A program made the translations under genes and the position numbers. Under the pieces are notes generated by a model. It made no database searches. It saw only the letters and a program-made list of their open reading frames with translations, and was not told the origin of the DNA. DNA of 64,000 nt from Anolis sagrei (Eukaryota > Chordata > Lepidosauria > Squamata > Anolidae), in contig NC_090023.1 in NCBI RefSeq assembly GCF_037176765.1, positions 26,237,366-26,301,365 on the forward strand, read 5' to 3'. Below, piece after piece: positions 35,560 to 48,300 of the stretch (its first letter is position 1; each line of letters opens with the position of its first letter).

Positions 35560-35728
35560 GGATCTTGTTTGTGATCGAGGCATTGGTATGAATGTTGTGT
35601 GTTTGCTACTGTGTATGCTGTGTTTTAATTGTTATTGTTGTGGTAATTAATATTGTGTAAACCGCATTGAGTCACCTAATTTAGGTTGAGAAACGCGGTA
35701 TAGAAATAAAGCAAATAAATAAATAAAT
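35560..35728 (+). mobile_element. LINE 3' tail
   Basis: AAACCGCATTGAGTCACC then GGTATAGAAATAAAG and (AAAT)n. Confidence 0.45.
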
Positions 35729-36205
35729 AACAACAATAATAATAAAACTTTATTTATATGTTGCCTTTCTCCTCGAGGGGACTCGGAGCGGATTACAGCA
35801 TATATGCAAACACAAACACAGGGAAACATTCAATGAATTGATCCAATGAGGCAAAGGCTTCCCCTTTCATATCCGACTTTTGGAGGCAGTACTCAACTCC
35901 GGCTCTGAGGGAGCTGTTAATTTCCATTTCCAAGCCGAGGAGCCTGCGTAGATACATGCTGATTTGGCCAGCATGACTGCTTGGAGCATTTGTTTGCCTT
36001 CACGCCACGGCAGTAGCTATTGATCTACTCCCATTTGCATGTTTTGTACTTAACATTTGCACTTAACATGTTTCCAACTGCTAGGTTGGCAGGAACTAGG
36101 ACTAACATCAGGAGCTCGCTCCCATCCTGCAGATTCGAACTGCCAACCTTTAGGTCAGTGGTTCAGCAGCACAAGGGTTTAACCCATTGTGCCACCACAA
36201 CCTGA
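35729..36205 (-). mobile_element. Sauria SINE with L2-like tail
   Basis: The reversed tRNA head at the right (GTTTAACCCATTGTGCCACC) is joined to a LINE-type tail at the left (CTTTATTTATATGTTGCC, GGGACTCGGAGCGGATTACA). Ends about 70 bases before ATM exon 2. Confidence 0.7.
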
Positions 36206-36274
36206 TGAGACTGACTGATCTAAATGATCTAATTCTTATGTTCTTTTGTAAAATACGAATACTTTCATTCTTAG

Positions 36275-36383
36275 GTCTGGACTGTGAATATGCTCCCAAC
36301 TTGAGTGAGTCATGAATCTTGCACTCCATGACCTATTGACTTGCTGCCGTCAACTTGACAGTGACAAGGCCACAGAACGAAAG
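36275..36383 (+). CDS. ATM: ATM exon 2, start codon
   Basis: Acceptor TTCTTAG, a 37-base leader, then ATG at 36312 opening [19 protein letters not shown] and ATERK; donor GTGATT. Human starts MSLVLNDLLICCRQLEHD. Coding part is 36312-36383. Confidence 0.95.
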
Positions 36384-39300
36384 GTGATTAGAACCGTTTG
36401 GTCTTCCATCGTATAGCAATATTAATAGAATCTTTTCATTGGAAAAAATATAGTAATGCTTTTCTGTTTCTTCACTACGATTTTAGAAGGAAATTGAAAA
36501 GTTCAAACGTCTTCTCCGTAACTCTGAAACAATTCAACAGTTGGACCAGAACTCTGATTCTAAACATGGAAAGCAGCTTAACTGGGATACTGTATTCAGG
36601 TAATATGTTATGCTTGGTTAACCGTCAGATTGCAAGTATGAATTGTTTCAAACGTTCCATTTCAATAATGAGAAAAACTTCAAAATAGATTTTGTTTCAG
36701 GAAGATGGGTCGTGAACTAGTTTTGCAGAGAGAATCATGGCAACTGTAGTTTTCCAAGGTTTTTAGCTTTTTCTGCCAAAGAGTACTGGTGTCTCATAAA
36801 ACTTCAAAGCCCAGGATTCCATTGCATAGTGCCATGGTAGTTAAAGTGGTGTCAAACTGCATTCATTATATTGTATGGATACACCTTGGGATGATGGGTA
36901 AGGTCTTTCCAAGACCATAGAGTGAGTCTGTTGCCTTTCAGGTGCCAGGATAAGTCTTCATCCTCCTAGAGTTTTTATCTTATATTTATCGATTACATAA
37001 TTGTAGTTGTCACTTTGCTAAAACTGTTATTAATTCTGCCATTTTTGAACTAGAAGCCATGTTATTGGGACTTGTAAAGTATTTACATGTTGAAATTACA
37101 CAGTTCAAACAAATATTTTTTTCTTGGTATCTTGGTTTTTAGGCCTGTTCCTGGGGTTATTTGGGGCACTGATTCAGAAAATTGCATTGGGTAGACCACA
37201 TCAACTGGTTGTCATGGTATTCTATGGGTGGGCAGATGGCAACTGTTACATGGCATATGTTCTGTATTTCAATAACTAGAGATAAGGGGAAACTGGCTCC
37301 ATGTTTGGAATCAGCAGGTCTATGTATACAGAAACAGGGCTAACATTTGAGGCACCAAAATGTGAGTTGGTTGATATTATTACATAGTTATTATGTGTAT
37401 TTTGTATAATGGAGAAGAGATTAAATTTGACTATAGGACTTTCTGGTTTGGTCTCTTAGCAGTTGTGGCATTTGATTTCTGGGATTGCAGTCTCAAGAAG
37501 GAAAAACTCTTTATGTTACTCTTGCTTGTTTATGTTCAGAGGCTGCTTGACCACCACTTGTTCCATCCACCAGCTGTTATTGCTCTTATTGTTTCTTACA
37601 GGTGCCCAATTCCCTTTTCCCTTTTGTCCTCGTATCAGAACACAGCAACTGTGCTGTGTTTCTCCTCCATACTGTCTTGAGAGTGGGAACATGTGTGAAT
37701 TGGTGCAGATTGACCCAGGGCAATTGTATTTGTTTGAATTATAAGCTGGTAGGACATTACAGAATTGTGAACAAGAAGAATTTGGTAGTAATGCGCAAAA
37801 ACTTGATTTACAGAGAAAAGAAAATGTTGTTGTTGCTCATCAAAGTATTTTTTTCAAGATTTTTGCAGAAGTATGTTCAGAAAGAAACCGAAAGTGCCAG
37901 GCATGCAAAGCCAAATGTGTCTTCATCAACACAAGCAACAAGACAGAAAAAGATGCAGGAAACCAGCTGTTTGGTCAAATATTTCATCAGATGTGCCAAT
38001 AAAAGTGAGTGGTTTTATGTAAACACGGACAGGAATATAATTATTTTTGCTGAGATTCAGCTTAGAAATTCAAACGTATAAAAAGTGTCCTCGTAAAATA
38101 TTGCAAGCGTGGTTTGTATTTCTGTGTGCCCGAAACTACTTATTGTGTACATTTTAGAAATAATTTTGTTTTATAGAGACTGAAAGTTTAAAAAAAACCA
38201 CATTGATTCCCTTGCCTTTTGATATTTTGTAGGCTTATTCCATTATAATGTTTTTTCTTCCTGGAACACTATTTTTGAAGTTAGTTAGGTTTGAATTGTG
38301 AAATCCATATGAGTTTTGCATCAAAGTGTGTAGGAATCTAGTTTGGGATTTTCCTGCATGTTGAATGTGTATGTTCTACCTTGTAATTTGCTTGATAGTG
38401 TCAGGCTCCTATGCCTAGAATCTGCCATATATAAAACATGTGCTGCCTTTGATTGCTAAACCTTAACAGCATTATATTTTATGCCTTGAATGTAATTATT
38501 AGAAACTATTTCAGTATGCTGTGTATAATTTATCACACATTCATGTGAATTAGAGTAGGCACCTGTATATAATAGTTACTGGTGCTTATTAGTACCAAGA
38601 AGATAAAGGAGGAGAACCTTGGAGTATGAAGCTCTGGGATGCAAAGTTATTCTTATGTGAACTGATGTTTGGGTAGTTGATGTAGTATTTACATTTATTA
38701 TCTAATTACAAAAACATGTTGAAAGGGTAACAGATGGGTCTTGCAGGCCAATGAAACTAACACAAAAAATGTTTGAATGCTAAGTCTATAGAAAGTGTGT
38801 GCCTGTAGCTAGCCTCCATCCTAACAGCAATGATGTGTTTCACCTGTATTATGGTTTTCAATGAAGTTCTTCCATTTTCAAAGTTGGACTCACTTTGAAA
38901 GACAGGTTATTAGATATAGATAATGAGTTGGCTCTGGCCTTCTCAATTAACTTGTCGATTTCTCCTTAATAGGAGTAGGATAACATTACAGCAATGGGGT
39001 GACATAACTTGTAGGGGACGTACTTGAAGATACTTGAAGCATGTTACATCGATCCAACGGCTTAGTATATATGTTGATGGAATAACTGTATGGATGATTT
39101 TATTTTGTGTATGTGTCAGGAATGACTTGAGAAACTGCAAGTCATTTCTAGTGTGAAAGAATTGGCTGTCTCCAAAGATGTTGCCCAGGGGATGGCCAGA
39201 TGTTTTGATGTTTTACCATCCTTGTGGGAGGCTTCCTCATGTCCCCGCACGGGGAGCTGGAGCTGACAGAGGGAGCTCATCTGCACTCTTCCTAGATTCA

Positions 39301-42300
39301 AACCTATGACATGTCAGTCCAGTCCTGCTGTCACAAGGGTTTAACCCACTGCATCACCAGGACGAATGACAAGTATATATGAGGATTGGCCTCATGTTAG
39401 CTGCCCCGAGTCCCCTCCGGGGAGATGGTGACGGGGTATAAATAAAGATGATGGTGATGGTGATGGTGATTATTATTATAGCAAGATAGTCAGAAGAAGA
39501 ACTAAAATCCAAATACAGTAATTATCAAAAAAAAGAACCATAAATATGTAGATGGTACAATTGTGAAACATAACAAGAACTGATCTGGAATTGTTAGAGA
39601 ACTTTGAAAGTGATTTCTGTTCCCATTCAGCTAGTAAACACATAGAAATGTATTCCTTTTTAAGATTATTAATTATAGCCATGTTGATGTCTTTAAATGT
39701 TTCATCTGTACATAGAATTTTGCTCTGCAGTGATCGACAGCTTTTATCTTGGATTTTATTCTGTTTTTGCACAGGAGCACCCAGGCTAAAGTGTCAGGAG
39801 CTTTTGATGTATATCACGAACACAGTAAATGATACATCAAGTTATGCTATTTATGGAGCAGACTGTAGTAGCATATTGCTAAAAAATATTCTTGCAGTGA
39901 GGAAATACTGGTGTGAAATATCTTCGCAACAGTGGTCAGGTCAGTAGATTTTATTCTTATTCAATTAAGACTGCAAACCTATGAGTCCTTCCTTGGGAAT
40001 AATCTCCACTGAACTCAGGCACGTGACTGAGTTAGATTGAGGACCTGCTAATGAATGTATAATGAACCTAGCATAGTTTTCCTATCTTTGTCTCTTTGTT
40101 GAGAGATTGGAGGTTCTACACCTTAAGCTTAGTCTGTATCTATAGTTTTTATCTACTGTAATTAAAATTCCCCCTTTTGACCTACTGAGCTCCCAATGTT
40201 GTAATCAAAAATTTTATGTGCTAGCTAGACAGATCAATACTATCATTGCTCTTAGGAATCTCTTTTATGCTTTGGACCTCAGAAAACCTGTTTAGCAGCA
40301 GAATAAACATTCAGCTTTATAATGTTTTTATATCAAGTAAAATAATAATAATATACACTTTATTTATGTTTCACCCTTCTCCCCTAGGGGACTCAGAGCG
40401 GATTACAGCATTTACATACATAGGCAAACATTCAATATTTTTACAATAATATACAATGAGACACAGAAACACAAACAAAGGCAGAGGCTTCTACTTTCAT
40501 TTCTGGCTTCTGGAGGCAGTGCTCATCTCAGGCTCTGGGGAGGTGCTTGTTTCTCCATTTTCAAGCCGAGGAGCATGCATTGTCACCTCCTGGTCGTGTG
40601 GGTGGCAAGATTGCTTGGAGCGGCTCTTTGCCTTTTCCCGCCAAAGTATGTTTTCAAACTGCTATGTTGGCAGGAGCTGGAGCTGACAAATGGGAGCTCA
40701 TCCTGTCTCCCGGATTCAAACTGTAAACCATCAGGTCGGCAGTTCAGCAGCATGAGGGTTTAACCCACTGCGCCACCATGGATCCACTAGTTTATACAGT
40801 TATACATAAGATGTAGTTTATACAGTTATACATTCCTAGCATCATATCACATATATCAGCATAGTTAGTCTAGGCACATTCTCTTATCACATTTCAGAGT
40901 CTAGGCTTAAGTCTCTTATCACAGATTTCACAAAGTCTAGACATATTGCTTTCTTAGACATTGGGTAGAATAACAGCAAGCCTGGAATAACTTATAAGGC
41001 ATATGCCACTTGTAACTTGTGAATATGGTACTTATAGTACATGACAGTGGTAAGGAAGACCAACCTATATCATATTTATAATACATGAGCCTAATATATC
41101 TCACATTTCAGTTTCAGTATTCAATATAATTTCAGATACATTGCTTTACATTTGAGGCATTTGGGTTCTTACAAAATACAGTTCAGATACTTTTCTGTTT
41201 AATTTGCAACATATTTCCATACATTGTATTAATTTTTCATAACCACAGTTTCAGTGTATCATTTTCCTGTTGTATGTGATTCCATTGCAAATAAAATGTT
41301 TTCAAACAGTCTGGGGGTTGCAGTCAACCAACAGCTTTGTCTTAACTGTCTAAGTCTTGCGGGAATTCCGATGAGATGCCACATAACACCAATCTTACTA
41401 CAGCTGCATTGGTTACCAATTGAGCACCGGATCACTTTCAAAGTGATGGTACTCACCTTTAAGGCCTTGCATGGTCTGGGGCCAATGTATCTGAGGGATC
41501 GTCTCACCCCCTACCAATCCCAGAGATCCCTCCGTTCTGAGGACCAAGATCTATTGGAAGTCCCCAGTGTCAAGACCCTGCGTCTAACGGCAACCAGACG
41601 CAGAGCCTTCACAGCAGTGGCGCCATCAGTCTGGAATGCTCTGCCACCTGAAGTTCGTGCCCTGCGGGACTTACCAGCTTTCCGCAGGGCATGTAAGACA
41701 TACCTGTTCCGACAGGCTTTTAATGTTTGATATTGTTGTTTTTAAATTGTTTTAAATTGCTCTTAAACTTTGTTAGATTTTAGCTATCCTTGTAAGCCGC
41801 TCCGAGCCCCAGGGGAGTGGCGGCATATAAGTTTAAATAATAAATAAAATATAAATAAATAAGTGGGCAGACCAACCTCAAAGTGAAATCAGTTTATTTA
41901 CGTTGGTGGGGGACTGGTAGTTTTTCTTTCTAATGTGCCAAGTACAAGTATTACATTTATGTCCCTTGTCTGCAACTGTTTCTGTCTTCCTTGCACAATC
42001 CACAGACTAGCAGGTGATGGTTGACTGGGCAGCACTGATTACAGGCAGCTTCTTAGAATCGTACTGGTTTACACATCTCTTCTCCAGTGTGTTTAGTGGG
42101 TCCCAAAACAATGGAATTTGAGACATCTATATGATCTTATTTGAAAACTGCTTCTTTCTGAGGCATAGATTTTTCTTTTCTTTCTTTTTTTCCCTAAGAG
42201 AACATCTTATCTTTACTTTGGTTGGCTTGGTTTCACTCCCATAATAGGCTTCAATTCTGTTGGGTATACAGACAAATCAGTTTGAACTCACTGTGCAGAA

Positions 42301-45300
42301 CATAAAATGGCAAAATCATTGATCAGGCTTATTGCAGCCCTGTAGACACTTATTTACAAGCGAGTCTACTGAAACTGAATGGGACTTCCATCTGATTAAA
42401 TAAATATAGTATTGGGTAGAGTTAACAAGTAAATAAAAGGGACCAACTGCAACTGCAGTTTCTGTAAGTGAACTGCATTATTGAATATTCAGTGGTTATT
42501 ACCTAACATACGTACACAATGTTTCTTTGTAAAATAATTAGAACTGTATTTATTGTTCTAGATCTCCAAAACCTGTACTTCAGATTGTTCCTCAGCTCTT
42601 CCAGAGACATAAACAAGGTTTTGGTGGCTAGGATCATTTACACACTCACCAAAGGATTGTGCTTCCAAACTGATGGGCTAAATTCTAATATTTTTAACTT
42701 CTTTTCAAAAGCTATGCAATATGCAAGGTAAATATTATTTATCTACTTTTGATGTAACTTATTTATATTTGCAGCACATCATTTAAAATAGTTTAATGTT
42801 GAAGTGCATATTTGATCTGTTTTAGATATTTGAAATAGTGTAATTGTTTGATTCATTAAAGTCTGGTTAAATAACACTAAGTACAAATACTAAAGAAAAG
42901 AAGGATGGATAAAGCTAAGAGGGCGAAAAGACCCAAAAGCTCAAAGGGGGGGGGGGGGGGTAGGCGAGAATATTGATAACAGCTCACTTTGAATATTATT
43001 CTTAGGATGGATAGAGTCTGTTAGACACTCAGTTGACATAACAGCTGTATGTAAGGATTCCATACAAATGTCCATGCATTGTTTCTGGACAGTCTCGGAG
43101 AATAGGCAGTATTTGGATGAAGTAGATGTTATTGTATGTGTTGTGTTTAATAATGTTTAATGTTTTATCAGGGGAGGGTCAATTTTGATGTTTTATACCA
43201 GGGGTCCTCAAACTTTTTAAACAGAGGGCCAGGTCACAGTCCCTCAAACTGTTGGAGGGCCGGATTATAATTTGAAAAAAACATGTATGAATTCCTATGC
43301 ACACTGCACAGATCTTATTTGTAGTGCCAAAAAACACTTAAAAACAATACAAGAATTAACATGAAGAACAATTTTAGCAAATATAAACTTAATAGTATTT
43401 CAAAGGGAAGTTTGGGTCTACTTTTGGCTGATTAGATAGGATTGTTGTTGTTGTTGTTGTGTGCTTTCAAGTCATTTCAGACTTAGGTTTAGCCTGAGCG
43501 AGGGCCAGGTAAATGACCTTGGAGGGCCGTATTTGGCCCCCGGGCCTTAGTTTGAGGATCCCTGTTTTATACTGTTTTTTACCAATTGCATTGAATTGTT
43601 GCCAACACTCTGAACCGCCCTGAGTCCCTTCGGAATTGAGAAGGACGGTATACAAATACTGCAAATAAAATACTGCAAATAAAATAATAATAAATAAAAC
43701 AATAAAAAATAAAAAATAGAGTAACTTGGATCTTCACAGTCTGTCCTGGTGAATGGTACACTTCAAATATCTAATGAAGCATGTCTTACCTATATTTCAG
43801 ACAAGAAAGAAACCCTGTGGCCCTTGAATATATTTTTGCCACCATGAATGTATTTTTTGGTGTGTTTGCTGTGAATTACCGTTTGCGAGTTTGTAAGCTG
43901 GGAGAGGAAATTCTACCTACTGTTCTTTGTTTATGGGCGCAGCATAAACCAAACAATTCCCTGAAGGAGCAAATAATTCGATTCGTTCAACTTCAACTTC
44001 AACTTCATGTTCATCATCCGAATAGAGCTAAAAGTCAAGAAGAAGGTATCTACTGAATACTTGTGTTCTGTATACAGCCAGTCCCCAAGTTAAGAACAAG
44101 ATAGGTTATTGTATTGTCGAAGGCTTTCATGGCCGGAATCACTAGGTTGTTGTAGGTTTTTTCAGGCTATATGGCCATGTTCTAGAGGCATTCTCTCCTG
44201 ACGTTTTTCCTACATCTATGGCAAGCATCCTCAGAGGTATCTGTTATATTGCCCTCTATCTGTTATATTGCCCTTTGTATAATGACCCCAGAAACAATCT
44301 CCTGGGAGCCTTTCTGGAAGAAAAAGCAGCATGGCAACAGTCAGCAGTTATCTCTGGCCTGTTAGCAGATTGTTCCAAAAATATAACATTAAAGGTTGCC
44401 ACATTTGTAGTTGCAGCCCAAAAAATCTGAGCTAAATAGGCAAAGTCCACAGCAGAGGCTAGAAATGGAAATGAGCACAGCTTAGGATAATACAAATCAG
44501 ATTTTGTTATTGTCATCAGTCCTATGGCGATTGTCACTGCTACTGTTATTTGAAAGAGCTAGTTTAGATAATAAATTTTAATGTTTCTATTAGAAAGCGT
44601 ATACTGTACCTTTAAAAGTTGTATATTATTTGGTGTCATGCCCTACGGCTAGTACAATAAACAACTCATTCAAGTTGAATTTATTTGTAAGTTGGAACAG
44701 GTGCGTTTTAAGTGAAAATAATTGGTTTGTTGTGGGAACAAGGATTAGTGGAGACACCTTTTCCCTATGATAACTCTTTCAGGAGTGAATTCCCCCTCCG
44801 AGGGGCAGATTTCTCTTGTTGTTTTACCCCTTTCTTAACTATGAGCAGTTTGTAAGTTGAATTTTTGTAACTCAGGAGCTGCCTATATTTAAGATCAGTC
44901 AAGATTAAAATTACTTTTTAAAGTTATCCCCCCCCCCATTTTCTAATATTTGTTTGAAGTATTAGTTTTACATTAATGCATTGAACATAAATATACTGAA
45001 GATGTACACTTAAACAGGTTGTGTTTTTGTAGGAGCAACCTATAATAATTCACACAAAACTTATTTGTCTTATTCTTGTGTGCCCAGGAGCCTGTAAATC
45101 GGTGGCATGGCGAAGGATTTTATATAACCTCTATGATCTGTTAGCTAATGAAGTGACGGACTATAGCAACAGAGGAAAATATTCTGCAGGTTCGCGCAGT
45201 GTTGCTGTGAAAGAAAACCTTGTTGAATTATTTGCTGATATTTGTCATCAGGTAAATTGCAGCATTCTCATTGTAAACGTGATGTCTTTCCTGATATGGA

Positions 45301-48300
45301 TGCAGTGCTGAAAGGACCTCATAGAACCTAACATTGTCCTTTGTTTCTGCCCTGCCTCCTTGGTACACGTGTGCAGGTGCACGCTTAGGAAGAAATTGTG
45401 TAAACTAGTTCCAGTTAGAGTAGCCCAGGCCTGTAGTTGGGGGGGGGGGGGGTTAGGGTTTCAACCCCCCCCCCCCCCGAAATTTTTCAGGTTAAAAAAA
45501 AACCTGGGTTACTCATGAATTTTAACTGGTTAACCAAATCCCCATGCTAAGTCTGTGAGACGCAAAAAATTAAGAGTCCCTCCAGAACTGCAAGCACTAT
45601 CTCAAGCAAATATTGACAATTTATTCACACTGTCATTACTTGCAGCAATAGCCGATGTAGTGAAGCAACCAAGTTGGGCATGTGTGTGTTGAATGCTCTC
45701 ATTAAGGAGGCCAGACTTGGTGGAGGTGGTTGACAGGGGTGGAGCTGCAGGTTATTGAAGGCTGCTCTGCCCCCTGCTGTGCTCTTCAGCGTGACCCTAA
45801 CTCTCAACTTTCAACTCTCCCCGAAATTTTTTTCTGGCTACGGCCCTGGAGTAGCCTCATAGTATTAACTACTGAATGATAAATCAGTGTAATAAATTAC
45901 ACTGCTTTAGTGGCTTGGAGCCCCCGGTGGCGCAGTGGGTTAAACCGCTGAGCTGTTGAACTTGCTAACAGAAAGGTTGGTGGTTCAAATCTGGGGAGCA
46001 GGGTGAGCTCCCGCTTTTAGTCCCAGCTCCTGCCAACCTAGCAGTTTGAAAACATGCAAATGTGAGTAGATCAATAGCTACCACTCCGGTGGGAAGGTAA
46101 CGGTGCTCCATGCAGTCATGCTGGCCACATGACCTTGGAGGTGTCTGTGGACAACGCCGGCTCTTCGGCTTAGGAATGGAGATGAGCACCAACCCCCAGA
46201 GTCGGACTCGAGTAGACTTAATGCCAAGGGAAAACCTTTATCTTTACTAGTGGCTTACTCATTGGGAATACAGTTAGCCCTGCACGTTAGTTGGGGTTGA
46301 TAGTGCAGAGCCTGACAAAATTGGAAAAACCATGATTTAAAAACTTTTTTTTACCTGAAAGAATACTTTACTAGACATTTCTAGTTATCCCAGCATGACT
46401 GCCCTAAGTTTACCTTAGAATTGCACTGGACAACTTTAAGATAACTAGGGAGGCATTCATTCTTGGAATCTCTGAGACCTTGTGTGATTATCTGAACCCA
46501 CAAAAATAAACCTTGGAAACATTGAGTTCCGACTAATAATGAGCTTCAGGATTCAGGAATGGAACCAGCACTGTCATGGGAGTAGGAGACTTGAGCGTAT
46601 GGTTCCAGCTCTGTTTCCTTGGCTTAGTAGTTTTAACCAGAAATGAACAATATTGTGTTAAAATATTTTGTCATAAAATTCTGTGCCAATGCAATCTGAT
46701 TTCTTGTTTATTTTTTAAGCTCTTTACAGAAGGCACCAATGTTTTGGAGATAAGTCAGTTGTATGCTGTTACACAGAGAGAGAATGGAGATGGAGAAGGG
46801 CCATCCAAACGAAGGAGAATTGAATTGGGTTGGGAAGTGATTCGTGACAATCTGCAAAAATCACAGAAGGACTGTGATGTTGTTCCCTGGTAAAAAGAAA
46901 ATGAAACATCTTCCATTCTACTGAATTGTACCAGTTGCCACAGACTTTATGTGATCTGTTTATGTTTTCTTTTCAAGGCTGCAGATTACAACCAGGTTAT
47001 TATCGAAGTATCCTACAAGCTTTCCTCAGCATGAGTTGCTTCTCCTACTCAACATACTTTACCAGCTACTGCCTCAGCAGCGTCGAGGGGAAAGGACACT
47101 TTATGTCTTGAGATGTCTCAAAGAGGTTGCACTTTGTCAAGCCCAAAAAATAGATCTAAAAAGCAGTCATAGGTTAGAGCTGCAGAGAACATGGTCAAAA
47201 ATTTGGTCTCTTGTGGTTCGTAGCCTAAGTCTTCAGCAAATTGAAGTAGAAAGTTTTGGATTACTTGGAGTCATGATTCAAGAAAACACAATAACAATGG
47301 ACAGAGACATTTGGAAGATATTTTCAGGATCTTCATGCAAGCCTTCAAGGTAATTCAAACCTTTAAAAATTGATAACTATTTCTATTGGATTGATAGAAT
47401 TGTTTTATATTCTACAACTGAATACAGATTCAGTTAATATATTCAGAACATGAGTTTATCAATTCTTACTGCGCTATGATTTTCATTTACTGCATTTATA
47501 TCCCGTCCTTCTCAACCCCGCAGGTGACTCAGGGTGGCTTACAAAAAAGGCACAATTTGATGACACTTTTACAGACATAAAACAAAACATATACATTGAA
47601 ATCAATTGTTAAAACACATAATCTTAAAAACAGTTACATTAAAAACCACGCAATCCAAAGGCATATTCCAGGAGCTGTTCCATAAATTCCACTATTTTAT
47701 AGTCACTTATTTTGCAGATCACTTATTGCATTGCCAATTGCTTGTCCAAAGGCTTGGTCCCACAATCATGTATTCACTTTCCTTCTGAAGGAAAGGAGGG
47801 AGGTAGCTAATCTAATTTCACTGGGATGGAGTTCCATAACTGAGGGGACACCACTGAGAAGGCCCTGTCTCTCATCCCAACTAGTCATGTCTGCGAAGGA
47901 GGTGGGGTTGAGAGCATAGCCTCCCCCAACATTCTTAACCTCTGAGATGGTTCATAGAGGGAGATACATTTGGACAGGTAAGCTGGGCTGGAGCCATTTA
48001 GGGCTTTATAGGCTAAAGCCAGCACTTTGAATTGTGCTCGGAAGCAGACTGGCAGCCAGTGGAGCTGGCACAGCACAGGGGTTGTGTGCTTCCTGCACCC
48101 TGCTCCAGTGAGAAATCTGGCTGCCACTCATTGCGCTACTTGAAGCTTCCGAACATACTTCAAAGGCAACCCCATGTAGAGTGTGTTGCATTAGTCTATT
48201 CTTGATGTAACAAGAACATGGACAACTGTGGCCAAGTCTGACTTCCCAAAGTACGGGTGCAACTGGCGCAGAAATTTCAATTTTGAAAAAAATTAAAACC

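Noticed and set aside
41254-41730. 158-codon open frame that could look like a host gene
   Set aside because: The peptide is the end of an L2-type LINE ORF and is followed by a LINE 3' tail.
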